Assembly (NCBI RefSeq): GCF_001613545.1 | Contig: NZ_BDCO01000002.1 | Location: forward strand, 2,728,001 to 2,792,000 | Direction of reading: 5' to 3' | Source: Terrimicrobium sacchariphilum | GTDB taxonomy: Bacteria; Verrucomicrobiota; Verrucomicrobiia; Chthoniobacterales; Terrimicrobiaceae | DNA length: 64,000 bases | Shown here: positions 17,279-28,379 of the stretch, piece by piece | Layout of the letters: each line of letters begins with the position of its first letter | How positions within the stretch are numbered: position 1 is the first letter of the stretch | Notes under the pieces: generated by a model | Database searches by the model: none | What the model was told of the DNA's origin: nothing | What the model saw: only the letters and a program-made list of their open reading frames with translations | Made by a program: the position numbers and the translations under genes

Positions 17279-17556
17279 TCCAGCGCAAGGCGCTTGACGA
17301 TGTGGGGCTTGATCACCTGCTCCACGAACTTCACGTGGATCGGGTCGTTCATGTAGATGGAGAGCTTGTCCAGAGACTCGACCTCAACGGAAAGGAAGAA
17401 CGGCCACTCCATGGACTCGTCCACCCGCTTACCACAGCGGAGATTGAGTACTTCGGGAATCTTGAGCAGCTGGATGCGGGTTTCCCTCATCATCCACTCG
17501 ATCTTCTCCTCGTCGACGTCGGGTTTAACCTGAAAAAGGACCAGATGATGGATCAT
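17239..17556 (-). CDS. Dabb (stress-responsive A/B barrel) domain protein
   Basis: A 105-residue protein with the ferredoxin-like Dabb pattern: MIHHLVLFQVKPDVDEEKI at the start, GKRVDESMEWPFFLSVEVES in the middle and YMNDPIHVKFVEQVIKPHI near the end. Bacterial Dabb proteins are usually dimeric, and some have enzymatic roles; no specific role can be given. It is downstream of nuoA on the same strand (30-base gap) and overlaps the convergent aminotransferase gene at its 3' end. Confidence 0.85.
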   Translation of the reverse strand: MIHHLVLFQVKPDVDEEKIEWMMRETRIQLLKIPEVLNLRCGKRVDESMEWPFFLSVEVESLDKLSIYMNDPIHVKFVEQVIKPHIVKRLALDYEMEPGKDVRYS

Positions 17557-17586
17557 ACGAGGAAAATGATAGCCAAGCCGGACGGC

Positions 17587-17961
17587 TTAGCGACCCCACT
17601 CGAGAGCACCCTTCTTGACCGCGTAGACGTAGCCGAAGAGAAGGATGATGACGAAGCTGAGCATGCTCCAGAAAATGAGCATGCCGTGCTGGGCAATATA
17701 GTCGCGATAGACCACGGCCCACGGGTACATGAAAACCACCTCGATATCGAACAGGATGAAGAGCATCGCGACGAGGTAGAACTTCACACTGAAACGCGGC
17801 TGCGGACCGGGCTCCGGGATGATGCCGCACTCGTAGGCGGTGTCCTTGATCTTTGTGCGTTTTCCGGCCCTTCCCAGAGCAATATTCAGCACGAGGACGA
17901 CCGTGGCAAAGCCAACGGCAACCACCACGTGAAGGAGGATCGGAAGAAAATCGATAAGCAT
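17587..17961 (-). CDS. nuoA: NADH-quinone oxidoreductase subunit A
   Basis: The 124-residue membrane subunit of complex I has three predicted transmembrane helices. Its signature is AYECGIIPEPGPQPRFSVKFYLVAMLFILFDIEVVFMYPW, visible here as the conserved YECG, RFSVKFY and FDIEVVF parts. NuoA lies in the membrane arm at the junction with the quinone site. No other nuo gene is nearby: the neighbours are a Dabb protein and a peptidoglycan-binding protein. The rest of complex I is presumably elsewhere in the genome, or this is a duplicate copy. Confidence 0.95.
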   Translation of the reverse strand: MLIDFLPILLHVVVAVGFATVVLVLNIALGRAGKRTKIKDTAYECGIIPEPGPQPRFSVKFYLVAMLFILFDIEVVFMYPWAVVYRDYIAQHGMLIFWSMLSFVIILLFGYVYAVKKGALEWGR

Positions 17962-18008
17962 CGGAAAAAAGGATTAGCGGTGAGCGCCTTTCTCTGCAAT
18001 CGAGAAAA

Positions 18009-18584
18009 TCAGTTGGGCATGATGTTCAAGCCCTTCAACGTGTTCTCGTCGAAGCGCCCGGTCTGGCGGAAACGAGCACTCGCCTGCCAGGCTTTCAGCG
18101 CACTGACCAGCGCGGGGCTGGGCGAACCGTTTACCGGGCCATTGTAGTACCCGAGCAGGCGGAGCGTTTTCTGGGCCTGCCGGATCGTGGCAATCTGCAC
18201 CTCCGGCCCGGCGGAAATATAGGGGCCACCTTTGAAGATATCTGCGATGGCCACATATTCCGGCACAGATTGGACGGGGGCGGTTCTAGGCGGATTGGAA
18301 GACGGATTTTTCGTCGGTGGTACAGCCTGAACGGTCGGAGGCGGAGTCTGGACGCGCAGACTGTCGAGGGTCTGCGGGGTCAGGTTGCCGGTGACGCGGA
18401 GATTTTCCGCGAGTTGGTATCGGCGAATGGCGGCGGACGTCTGGCTGCCCATCTGCCCGTCGACCACACCGCTATAGTAGCCCATTTTCAGCAGTTTTTT
18501 CTGCACATCGGCCACCACCTGATCAGCCCTGGCGGCGCCAGCCGCGAGAACCAGACAGCAAAGAACGCGGAGAAAGGCTTTCAT
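18009..18584 (-). CDS. Secreted protein with two peptidoglycan-binding domains
   Basis: 191 residues with a signal peptide ending in AARA. Two PG_binding_1 modules are seen: residues about 24-75 (VQKKLLKMGYYSGVVDGQMG, then IRRYQ) and about 130-185 (IRQAQKTLRLLGYYNGPVNG, then LKAWQ). A Pro/Ser/Thr-rich linker joins them. Such modules bind peptidoglycan or act as small adaptors in the periplasm; no catalytic domain is attached. The gene follows the MMPL exporter on the same strand with a 24-base gap and precedes nuoA. Confidence 0.88.
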   Translation of the reverse strand: MKAFLRVLCCLVLAAGAARADQVVADVQKKLLKMGYYSGVVDGQMGSQTSAAIRRYQLAENLRVTGNLTPQTLDSLRVQTPPPTVQAVPPTKNPSSNPPRTAPVQSVPEYVAIADIFKGGPYISAGPEVQIATIRQAQKTLRLLGYYNGPVNGSPSPALVSALKAWQASARFRQTGRFDENTLKGLNIMPN

Positions 18585-18608
18585 ATCCGTGCCCGGAATC
18601 TAGCCAAG

Positions 18609-21053
18609 TTATTCACGTCGGGCAAGACGGCTCTCGTGCCGCATCGCCCCGGGAGCTACGAGGAGCAGGGAAAAGAGCAGACACCACAGTACCCCCACTC
18701 CGCAGATGATGCCGAGGCCGGACAGAGCGGGATTTTGAGCGAGCACCAAGGCGCCAAAGCCCGTGGACGTGGTCAGACCGCTCAAGCCCACGGCTTTGAT
18801 CGTTCCCGCGAAGTTCCCGTCCCCTGCCCGCGCGGCCAGGATCAGATGGGTGCCATAGTCCACTCCCACACCGAGCATGAGAGGAAAGGCCAGCACGTTG
18901 AGCAGATTGATCGGAACGCTGAAGAGCTTCAGCGTGGCTGCCGTGGCGAGAAGAGCAGCGATTATCGAGGCCATGTGCAGCAGCCAAAGCGAGGCGTTGC
19001 GGTAGACGAATGCGAGAATGAATGCCACCAGCACGGCCACGGCTCCGCCAAAGACGAGCAATTCGCGTTGCGCCCAAGGCACAAGGCTGGCCAGCGTCTG
19101 ACTCCAACCCGAGACGAGCGCGCCATCCACATGAGCGTCGATCTCCTTTGCGATGGCAAGACGGTCCGCGGGGGTGAGGCCTTGTGCGACCTTGGCATAG
19201 GCGATGACGGTCGGCGAAGTGGAGGACACCATGCGATCGAGCAAAAACCACCAGCGTGATTCCGAGCCCACGTAGTCCCGCCAGTTCGCAGAGGTGATCT
19301 TGAGGGCTTGAGTCAGGTCCTCAATGGGTTCCAGCAGCGAGGGCGATGCGACCAGTCCGGTATGCGATGCGGCCACTTGAACAGCAACCCGGGCAGAATT
19401 CGCATCCCAGAGCGCGAGAGAACGCCGGTTTTCCGCCACCCGCGCCGGATCGAGATAGAGACCCGACGGCGAGGACCACGACAGGACCTTTCCTTCGCTT
19501 TGCAGGCGCTTCAACTCCGCGTCCAGAGCATGAAGTTTTTCTGCACTCGGCGCAGGCAATACTACCATCAGCGGTTCAAACGTTGCAGGGAAGCGCCGCA
19601 TCATATCGGCCAGAGTGCGTGCCGCCGGAGTGTTCCGCGGCTCAAGAGAAGCTGGGGTGATGTCAAAGCGGAGAGCGCCCCATGGAAGAAGGATCATCGT
19701 ACCGGCAACAATCGCACCGCCGACACTTGCAGCGACGAGCCAGCCCGCGTGATTACGGCAGAGATCGGCGAACCATTTCGCCGGGCCGAGGCCTGCGGCG
19801 TTTCCGGCGGAATCCCGGACAAATGGAAACAGAAAGAGCGTCATGAAGATGGCGCACAAAAACACGCCCGCCGCCACGAGGAAGCCGAGTTGGGCAAAAC
19901 CTGCGGACCCACTGAAGCTCAGCGCGAGAAAACCCACTCCCGTAGTAAGCGCGACCCAGAGCATGCCCGGCAGACAATGATTAATGGAACTGGCTATGGC
20001 CTTCTGCCGGGGCAGACCATCCGAGCGAGCCTGATAAAAATGCTGGCAGAGCAGCAGGCTGAAGTCGTCCCCCAGCCCGAATAGAATCGAACAAAAGCTG
20101 ATGGCAATGATGTTCAGCTGCCCGAATACCCAGATCCCGCACACCATCGAAATCAGGGCGGTAAACGCCAGGATGAGAGTGATCCCGATGAGAGGTAGAA
20201 CCCTCCGAAACCCCAGCCAGAAAAGGCCCACGACCGTGATCATCGAAACAGCCGAGGTCAGCATGATGTCGCGCTGCATGCTGGCCGCGATTTCGACAAC
20301 ATAGGCGGAGCGCCCGGTCACGCCGATCTCGGGTCCCTCGGGTCCCATGGCTTTGCGAGCCTCCTCAATGAACTGATGCACCTGCGCCATAACGACCTGG
20401 CATGATGCGGCGGAAAGATCGGGCTGATTGGTGATGGCGGGAACGATTGCGGCCGTTTCGTCGCTCGACACCAGGTCGAAGGCATCTGAGAGCGACACGC
20501 TTTCCCACACCGGCTTCGCGGCAGCGGTCGCAAGGCCGAGGGGATCATTCTCCCACTCAAAGCGCGCCTTTGGAGAACCTGAGGCCACCTGGTCCGCCAA
20601 GCGGGAAAACCGTTCCTCCAGCGTGCCCTCGCTCAGCCGGTCCAGCGCAGCGCGAAAGTCCTGCGGAGGCAGGTTCAGCAGAAGCGGTGCGAGGATCTCG
20701 TTGACTTGTCCCGAAGCACCGGCAAGCGGCGGCGTGTCGAGCACACGCACCACCCAGGGCTGTTTTTTCAAGAGCTCAGCAAACTCCTCGCGATACCGGT
20801 GCGCGTCGTCAGGCGGCTGCTTCCAGGTCAGGAGGAAGGCGAGTTCCCGGGCCTGAGTGAAGTCGGCATTGTAGACCTTCAGCCCTTGCACCGCCGGGCT
20901 TGAGGCCGGGAGCAGGTTCAGGATGTCTGTATCGAAGTTTTGCCTGAGCCCGAGGACCACGCCCGCCAGCAAGGCGAGCGAGATTCCCAAGGCCAGCAAA
21001 ACTCCCTGCCTGCGGACGATAAGGGACGCCAGCAGGTCAGACAGATACTTCAT
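18609..21053 (-). CDS. MMPL/RND-family exporter (HpnN-like)
   Basis: 814 residues with RND topology: one N-terminal helix (residues about 14-36), a periplasmic loop, five helices (about 255-420), a second single helix, a second periplasmic loop, and five C-terminal helices. Motifs include FDTDILNLLP after the first helix and MLGVGVDYGTHLILAARAGD in the C-terminal helical bundle, the MMPL/sterol-sensing-like signature with the proton-relay Asp. The family moves lipids or hydrophobic molecules, for example hopanoids by HpnN, across the inner membrane. No hopanoid genes are present here, so the cargo is unknown. It lies between ychF and the peptidoglycan-binding gene. Confidence 0.85.
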   Translation of the reverse strand: MKYLSDLLASLIVRRQGVLLALGISLALLAGVVLGLRQNFDTDILNLLPASSPAVQGLKVYNADFTQARELAFLLTWKQPPDDAHRYREEFAELLKKQPWVVRVLDTPPLAGASGQVNEILAPLLLNLPPQDFRAALDRLSEGTLEERFSRLADQVASGSPKARFEWENDPLGLATAAAKPVWESVSLSDAFDLVSSDETAAIVPAITNQPDLSAASCQVVMAQVHQFIEEARKAMGPEGPEIGVTGRSAYVVEIAASMQRDIMLTSAVSMITVVGLFWLGFRRVLPLIGITLILAFTALISMVCGIWVFGQLNIIAISFCSILFGLGDDFSLLLCQHFYQARSDGLPRQKAIASSINHCLPGMLWVALTTGVGFLALSFSGSAGFAQLGFLVAAGVFLCAIFMTLFLFPFVRDSAGNAAGLGPAKWFADLCRNHAGWLVAASVGGAIVAGTMILLPWGALRFDITPASLEPRNTPAARTLADMMRRFPATFEPLMVVLPAPSAEKLHALDAELKRLQSEGKVLSWSSPSGLYLDPARVAENRRSLALWDANSARVAVQVAASHTGLVASPSLLEPIEDLTQALKITSANWRDYVGSESRWWFLLDRMVSSTSPTVIAYAKVAQGLTPADRLAIAKEIDAHVDGALVSGWSQTLASLVPWAQRELLVFGGAVAVLVAFILAFVYRNASLWLLHMASIIAALLATAATLKLFSVPINLLNVLAFPLMLGVGVDYGTHLILAARAGDGNFAGTIKAVGLSGLTTSTGFGALVLAQNPALSGLGIICGVGVLWCLLFSLLLVAPGAMRHESRLARRE

Positions 21054-21074
21054 GAAGCTTCGGCAGAACCGGAA

Positions 21075-22175
21075 CTAGACGTTGAAGCGGAACTCCATCA
21101 CGTCGGCATCCTGCACAACGTATTCCTTGCCCTCGATGCGGAGCTTGCCCGCCTCGCGAGCCTTGGCTTCCGAGCCAAGGGTGATGAGATCCTGAAACGC
21201 TATCGTCTGGGCAGCGATAAAGCCGCGCTCAAAGTCACTATGAATGACGCCCGCCGCCGCCGGGGCCTTGTCCCCCTCGTGAATGGTCCACGCGCGGGTC
21301 TCTTTCGGTCCGGTGGTGAAATAGGTGCGCAGACCGAGCAGATGGTAGACGGCGCGAATGAGCAGGCTCATACCGCTATCGGTCACACCGAGACCGGCAA
21401 GAAACTCCCTGGCTTCTTCAGGCGGGAGCTCGGCGAGTTCGCTTTCGATCTGGGCGCTGATCACGACAGCCTCGCTGCCCATGTGGGCGGCGGCGTATTC
21501 GCGGACGGCGCGGATGAACGGATTGTCGGCATCGGCCAGTTCATTCTCACCGACATTGCACGCAAAAATGGTGGGCTTCGAGCTCAGGAGGAAGAAGGTC
21601 TTGAGCAGCGCACGCTCCTCGTCGTTGAGATCGGCTGTCAGGGCAGGCTTGCCTGCATCGAGGTGCGGGATAAGCTTTTCGCAAAGAGCGAGTTCCGCCT
21701 TGGCGGTCTTGTCGCCCGACCGCGCACCCTTCTGGAGACGCTCGGCACGTTTTTTAACGCCAGAGATGTCGGCGAGGATCAACTCGGTCGAGATCACCTC
21801 GATGTCTCGCACCGGGTCAACCGAGCCCGCGACGTGGTGAATGTCTTCGCTCTCAAAACAGCGTACCACCTGTACGATGGCGTCGACTTCACGGATGTGG
21901 CTGAGGAATTGGTTGCCCAATCCCTCCCCCTCGCTCGCGCCTTTGACGAGGCCGGCGATGTCGACGAATTCGATGGCGGCGTAGATCGTCTTCTCGGAAC
22001 CCGTAAGGGCGGCGAGACGGTCTAGCCGCTCGTCCGGGACGTTAACGATGCCGACATTCGGCTCGATGGTACAAAATGGGAAATTGGCCGCCTGCGCCTT
22101 GCGGGTGCGGGTCACGGCGTTGAACAGAGTGGACTTGCCCACATTGGGAAGCCCGACGATACCAGCTTTGAGCAT
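21075..22175 (-). CDS. ychF: Redox-regulated ATPase YchF (Obg family)
   Basis: The 366 residues start [22 protein letters not shown], seen as GLPNVGKS for the P-loop. G3 is [10 protein letters not shown], and the G4 motif reads CNVGENEL, the NxxE form that makes YchF prefer ATP over GTP. A C-terminal TGS-like domain includes [15 protein letters not shown] and ends MEFRFNV. An upstream in-frame ATG at 22187 would add four residues. YchF associates with ribosomes and modulates stress responses. It lies between opgH (downstream end 22225) and the MMPL gene on the same strand. Confidence 0.96.
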   Translation of the reverse strand: MLKAGIVGLPNVGKSTLFNAVTRTRKAQAANFPFCTIEPNVGIVNVPDERLDRLAALTGSEKTIYAAIEFVDIAGLVKGASEGEGLGNQFLSHIREVDAIVQVVRCFESEDIHHVAGSVDPVRDIEVISTELILADISGVKKRAERLQKGARSGDKTAKAELALCEKLIPHLDAGKPALTADLNDEERALLKTFFLLSSKPTIFACNVGENELADADNPFIRAVREYAAAHMGSEAVVISAQIESELAELPPEEAREFLAGLGVTDSGMSLLIRAVYHLLGLRTYFTTGPKETRAWTIHEGDKAPAAAGVIHSDFERGFIAAQTIAFQDLITLGSEAKAREAGKLRIEGKEYVVQDADVMEFRFNV

Positions 22176-22224
22176 CGCGACAGGCAATCAGATGCTCTGC
22201 CCGGAGAAAAGCAGGGAGTGTAAA

Positions 22225-24329
<2,105 letters not shown>

Positions 24330-24333
<4 letters not shown>

Positions 24334-24890
24334 GAGGCGAAAAATTGGTCGTACGCGTAGAGCGCAGCGAAGAAGATGGCAGTCCAGAGCACGGCCGCAC
24401 GCAAGAGCGGAGCCCAGGCAAATCGATGCCATGTCTCCTGGGCAATGGTCTCCATCGCGCCGAAGTCCATCGGTCGCGGCGTCATACTCGAAACGGCGAG
24501 ATCGGGCCCGGTGCGGAAAGACACCCTCGCGAGCGTGGCCTTGAGCTCGTCCGGTACAGGGCCGTCATCCAATACCGCAGTGGGCCAGCGGCTCACCGCA
24601 TCGGTCACACGGATACCCACGACACCGGTGGCCACACGCTTCGCTACTGGTACGTCAATATTGGCAAAGGCCCGCCCAAACCAGGCATCCAGCCGGTCGA
24701 GGGTGATGTTCATGGTATGTTCCACCGGAGCAACTGTCGGATTCTCCGCGTGCTTGCGCCGGGCTTCATCCACGATGTCGACCGCGATGCGAACGCGGTG
24801 TTCGACGCCACCGATATGCAGAGCGGCGAGAAACGAGAGGAGCCTCGATAGCGCCTCGTCCCATTCTGTGGCGGATTTTATGGATTCCAC
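24330..24890 (-). CDS. Unknown tail-anchored membrane protein inside the opg operon
   Basis: 186 residues, mostly soluble, with one hydrophobic helix close to the C-terminus (APLLRAAVLWTAIFFAALYAYDQFF). No signal peptide and no family that I recognise. It overlaps opgG by 13 bases upstream and opgH by four bases downstream, so it is translated in step with both. OpgG/OpgH pairs in Proteobacteria have no gene between them. A role in regulating or docking the glucosyltransferase is inferred from this position only. Confidence 0.8.
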
Positions 24891-26392
24891 GTGTAGGTCC
24901 AGGTTTCGCTCGCCGGATTGCCATTGACCAGCACGCGGCAGCGGAGTTCGATCGGCTTTTTGTCACCGTTGCGCTCGGCCAGAAAGCTGACACGCCACGA
25001 TTTTCCAAACTCATTACGCTCGACCTTCACATTGGAAATGGTTGCGGCGTTATTTGGCGACGAAACCTCGGGCACAGGGGTCTCACCTTGTTTCACCTTG
25101 TCGAGCGGTCCCCCGGAGAAATCGAGGAAAATCTCACGACGGTTTGCCTCATCCTGCAAGTCCACGCGGGTGGAAACGCAGCGCCCCACGGGCGGCAGGT
25201 CCGGACTGTAGGTCATCCAGCGGAGAACATACTCGATCTCAACCGGTTCAAGCGGTCGAGGCGAGGTCGCAGGCGACCAGTATGCCATCACGTTATCGGC
25301 CTGATCGTTTTGAGTCGGCTGCTGGAGCAAGGAAACGGCCCCCTGGTTGAAGCCTTTGACCGGCTGCACCCAGACGCTGGGCATCTGATGAAAGAGGGAA
25401 TTCAGGTCCTGATAGTGGCTGAAATCGCGGTCTCGCTGCATGAGTCCGTAGCCCTTGGGGCCGGCATTGGCAAAGATGTTGACCTGGGCTGACTCGATCC
25501 AAGCCAGGGGACGCCACACCCATTCGCCACTGTCGGTCTGGAAAAGCAGGCCATCCGACTTGTGCACCTCAGGGCGGAAGTCGCCAAAGGTGTTGCTCGT
25601 GTTTTCGCCGAACCAGAACATGCTGATCAGCGGGGCAAATCCCACCTTGTCCACCTTGCGACGGAAATACAGCCGGGCGCGTACACGCACCCTGGTTTCC
25701 TCGCCCGGTTCGACCTCAAAGCTATAGGCCCCCGTCACACTGCGACTCTCCAGCAGTGCGAGCAGGGTAAACTGCGAGGAAAACGTATCCGGGCGCCGGA
25801 GCCAGAAGCTGGTGAACACCGGCTCCTCGGCCGGTTGATCCTTGCTACCCGGGTCGATCACCAAGGCGCGGGTTTTCGCACCGAGTACGAGGCCCTTGGC
25901 CACCGCTTGAAAATCTGAGCCACCGAGGAAACGCAGCACCTCGTCGAGCTGCTCCGGCCGGTTGATCGGATACATGAGGCGGAAGCCCGCATACCCGATA
26001 ACGTTGAAAAACTTCAACCCCTCAAGGCGCGGGTCAAACTCGAAGGATTGCCGCGAGTAGGTCTTCTTTTGAGTTCCCTGCTTGTTGACCTCATAGATAT
26101 CGATCTGGCGATCGTACACATGACCCGGGTGAAAGAAACGGACCTGAAAAGGAAGCCCTTCCTTGCGCCAGAGGGTTTTCTCGTCATTCCAGCGGATGAG
26201 CTTGTATTGGTCTGCGGTCAGCTCGCGCAGGCTGCGCGGCAAGGCAGGTGACGCCGTGAGGTAGTCCTCCTGGGCCATCTTGAGCGCAGCGGCGGCAACC
26301 TGGTCAAACCCGACGGTTTCCCTTTGCCGGGAACTGATGACGATCACAAGGAGCAGGACCGTGATCAGACCAAAGACCAAATGAATTTTCAT
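24878..26392 (-). CDS. opgG: Periplasmic glucan biosynthesis protein G
   Basis: 504 residues with an N-terminal signal/anchor helix (residues about 4-20). OpgG-family segments: FDQVAAAALKMAQEDY, YDRQIDIYEV, FKFFNVIGYAGFRLMYPINRP read as RLMYPIN, APLISMFWFGENTSN, the RPEVHKSDGLL motif, and WVWRPLA. OpgG works in the periplasm in making or branching the glucan backbone extruded by OpgH. It is first in the operon opgG-X-opgH. OpgD is a close paralogue; partnership with opgH supports OpgG. Confidence 0.93.
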   Translation of the reverse strand: MKIHLVFGLITVLLLVIVISSRQRETVGFDQVAAAALKMAQEDYLTASPALPRSLRELTADQYKLIRWNDEKTLWRKEGLPFQVRFFHPGHVYDRQIDIYEVNKQGTQKKTYSRQSFEFDPRLEGLKFFNVIGYAGFRLMYPINRPEQLDEVLRFLGGSDFQAVAKGLVLGAKTRALVIDPGSKDQPAEEPVFTSFWLRRPDTFSSQFTLLALLESRSVTGAYSFEVEPGEETRVRVRARLYFRRKVDKVGFAPLISMFWFGENTSNTFGDFRPEVHKSDGLLFQTDSGEWVWRPLAWIESAQVNIFANAGPKGYGLMQRDRDFSHYQDLNSLFHQMPSVWVQPVKGFNQGAVSLLQQPTQNDQADNVMAYWSPATSPRPLEPVEIEYVLRWMTYSPDLPPVGRCVSTRVDLQDEANRREIFLDFSGGPLDKVKQGETPVPEVSSPNNAATISNVKVERNEFGKSWRVSFLAERNGDKKPIELRCRVLVNGNPASETWTYTWNP

Positions 26393-26484
26393 TCAGGATA
26401 CGAAGGGGCGCACTATAGCGACCAGTTGGCCGGTGGCAAAGAAGTCTTGCGTCTTTTGACAAAAAGAGCGCAAAGAGCATTTCC

Positions 26485-27165
26485 ATGAAACTCTCCTACT
26501 ACGGACATTCCTGTTTTGCGGTGGAAACGAGTGGCGCGACTCTCCTCTTCGATCCGTTCATCCGGCCAAACAGCCTGGCCGCCTCGGTGGAGGTTTCCAG
26601 CATCAAGGCAGACTATATTCTCCTGTCGCACGGGCATTTTGATCACGTCGCAGATGCGGTCGAGTTGGCCAGGCTCACCGGAGCAACGGTGATATCGAAT
26701 TTCGAAATCTACACTTGGCTCGGCCAGCAGGGCATCGACAAGGTGCACCCCATGAACCATGGAGGGAGCTTTCGCTTTCCCTTTGGCCGGGTGAAGTTCG
26801 TCAATGCCATCCATTCCAGCGTCCTCCCAGATGGCACCTACGGGGGAAACCCGGGTGGATTCGTCATCGAGTCCGGCGATGGCTCATTCTACTACGCGGG
26901 AGATACGGCCCTCACGCTCGACATGCAACTGATCGCCGAGGAGTTTGACCTCTTGTTTGCCGTTCTGCCCATCGGCGACAACTTCACCATGGGCGCGAAC
27001 GACGCAGGTCGCGCCGCAAAGCTCCTGAACTGCAAGAATGTCGTGGGAGTGCACTACGATACCTTCCCTCCCATCAAGATCGATCATGCGGAGGCAAAGG
27101 CCACGGTGGCAAAGCAGGGCGCGATGCTTCATCTCCCCGCGATCGGGCAGACGATCGACCTGTGA
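26485..27165 (+). CDS. Metal-dependent hydrolase, metallo-beta-lactamase fold (UlaG/UPF0173-like)
   Basis: 226 residues. MKLSYYGHSCFAVE at the start and LLSHGHFDHVADAVEL (HxHxDH metal site) are diagnostic of this branch, as are YYAGDTALTLDMQLI and the C-terminal VGVHYDTFP. Members bind two divalent metals; physiological substrates of the UPF0173 group are mostly unknown, while UlaG is a lactonase. It is the first gene of a plus-strand run with tatA and EEP phosphatase genes. Confidence 0.9.
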   Translation: MKLSYYGHSCFAVETSGATLLFDPFIRPNSLAASVEVSSIKADYILLSHGHFDHVADAVELARLTGATVISNFEIYTWLGQQGIDKVHPMNHGGSFRFPFGRVKFVNAIHSSVLPDGTYGGNPGGFVIESGDGSFYYAGDTALTLDMQLIAEEFDLLFAVLPIGDNFTMGANDAGRAAKLLNCKNVVGVHYDTFPPIKIDHAEAKATVAKQGAMLHLPAIGQTIDL

Positions 27166-27207
27166 CTTTCGGTTGCATCGGCCCAGCCCGAGGTGTAGCC
27201 TGACCAC

Positions 27208-27468
27208 ATGCAACCACTCGTTCCTCTTGCCTTCGGCTTGCCGGGCGGCCCGGAATGGTTTTTCCTTATAGCCTTGGTATTGCTTTTCTTCGGTGCCAAG
27301 AAGCTTCCGGAACTCGCTCGCGGTCTGGGCCAGAGCCTCGGTGAATTCCGCAAGGCTAAGGAAGAGTTTGACAAGGAACTGCATAACTCCGCCAACGCCG
27401 TGACCTCTGCTCCGGCCAAAGTGGAAGCCAAGCCTGCAGAAGGTACCGAGCCTCAGCAGAAGTCTTGA
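27208..27468 (+). CDS. tatA: Sec-independent protein translocase subunit TatA/TatE
   Basis: An 86-residue protein with one N-terminal transmembrane helix (EWFFLIALVLLFFGAKKLP) and the amphipathic helix GLGQSLGEFRKAKEEF, the standard TatA arrangement, including the FGAKKLPELARG motif. TatA forms the pore for folded proteins carrying twin-arginine signals. No tatB or tatC is in the window. The Ala/Pro/Glu-rich tail is typical. It lies 42 bases after the hydrolase gene. Confidence 0.94.
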   Translation: MQPLVPLAFGLPGGPEWFFLIALVLLFFGAKKLPELARGLGQSLGEFRKAKEEFDKELHNSANAVTSAPAKVEAKPAEGTEPQQKS

Positions 27469-27485
27469 TCGTCTCCTGACCAGTC

Positions 27486-28379
27486 GTGGGCCGATTCCAG
27501 ACCTGCTGCTGCCGTACTCTCATATTCCTCTTTCTCGCGGCGGCAGCGTCGTTCGCCGCAGAGGTCAAAGTCGCGTGGTTCAATCTTGAGAACTACATTG
27601 AGCGCGACGATGGCTCCGGCCAGATCGCGAAATCTCCCGCCCGCATCGGTGCCGTGGTCAAGACCATCACGGAATTGCGCCCGGATATTCTCGCCGTGGC
27701 TGAGATCGGCGACCGGACTACCCTCACCGACCTGCAAAACCGGCTGAAAGCCGCCGGATGGGATCTCCCCGCGTCGGAGTGGGTTGCCGGGCTGGATCAA
27801 GCCCGCCATCTCGCCCTGCTCAGCCGTTATCCGATCGTCGAGCGCAATTCCCAGGATGCGCTTTATTTCCCTCTCAACGGGGTGAAGCACGGCATGCACC
27901 GCGGCATCCTCGACATCACCGTCGAGCTGGCTCCGGCATATCGGCTGCGGGTGCTCGGCGCGCATTTCAAGTCTCGGCGTGATGAAAGCGCATACGACCA
28001 GGCTGCCTTTCGGCTGGCGGAGGCCCGTCTCTTTCGCAGCTATGTTGAAAAGATCCTCCGTTCCGCACCTGAAACCAATCTCCTCGCCGCCGGAGACCTC
28101 AACGATACGAAGAACGAACCTGCAATCCGGGAGATCATCGGGACGCCCAGGGAGCCGGGAATACTCCGCGACATCTGGGTGCGGGATTCCCGAGGGGAAA
28201 CGTGGACGCACTATTGGAAAGTCGCTGACGTCTATTCGCGAATCGACTATTTGTTGACCAGTCCCGGACTTTCGCCCGAGATACTCTGGCGGAAGTGCGG
28301 GATCGTCGACGCTCCCTACTGGTCACAAGCCAGCGACCATCGCGCCATTTACGCCGTTCTCTCGCCCGAAAACAAATGA
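27486..28379 (+). CDS. Secreted endonuclease/exonuclease/phosphatase family protein
   Basis: 297 residues, GTG start at 27486, with a signal peptide (LIFLFLAAAASFA). EEP-fold motifs: AWFNLENY, LAVAEIGDR (metal-binding Glu), VLGAHFKSRRDE, LAAGDLNDTKNEPA (Asp/Asn), and SDHRAIYAVL at the end (Asp-His pair). The family hydrolyses phosphodiesters in nucleic acids, lipids or inositol phosphates; the target here is unknown, but the location is extracytoplasmic. Its stop overlaps the next start as ATGA, so the two genes are coupled. Confidence 0.88.
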   Translation: MGRFQTCCCRTLIFLFLAAAASFAAEVKVAWFNLENYIERDDGSGQIAKSPARIGAVVKTITELRPDILAVAEIGDRTTLTDLQNRLKAAGWDLPASEWVAGLDQARHLALLSRYPIVERNSQDALYFPLNGVKHGMHRGILDITVELAPAYRLRVLGAHFKSRRDESAYDQAAFRLAEARLFRSYVEKILRSAPETNLLAAGDLNDTKNEPAIREIIGTPREPGILRDIWVRDSRGETWTHYWKVADVYSRIDYLLTSPGLSPEILWRKCGIVDAPYWSQASDHRAIYAVLSPENK

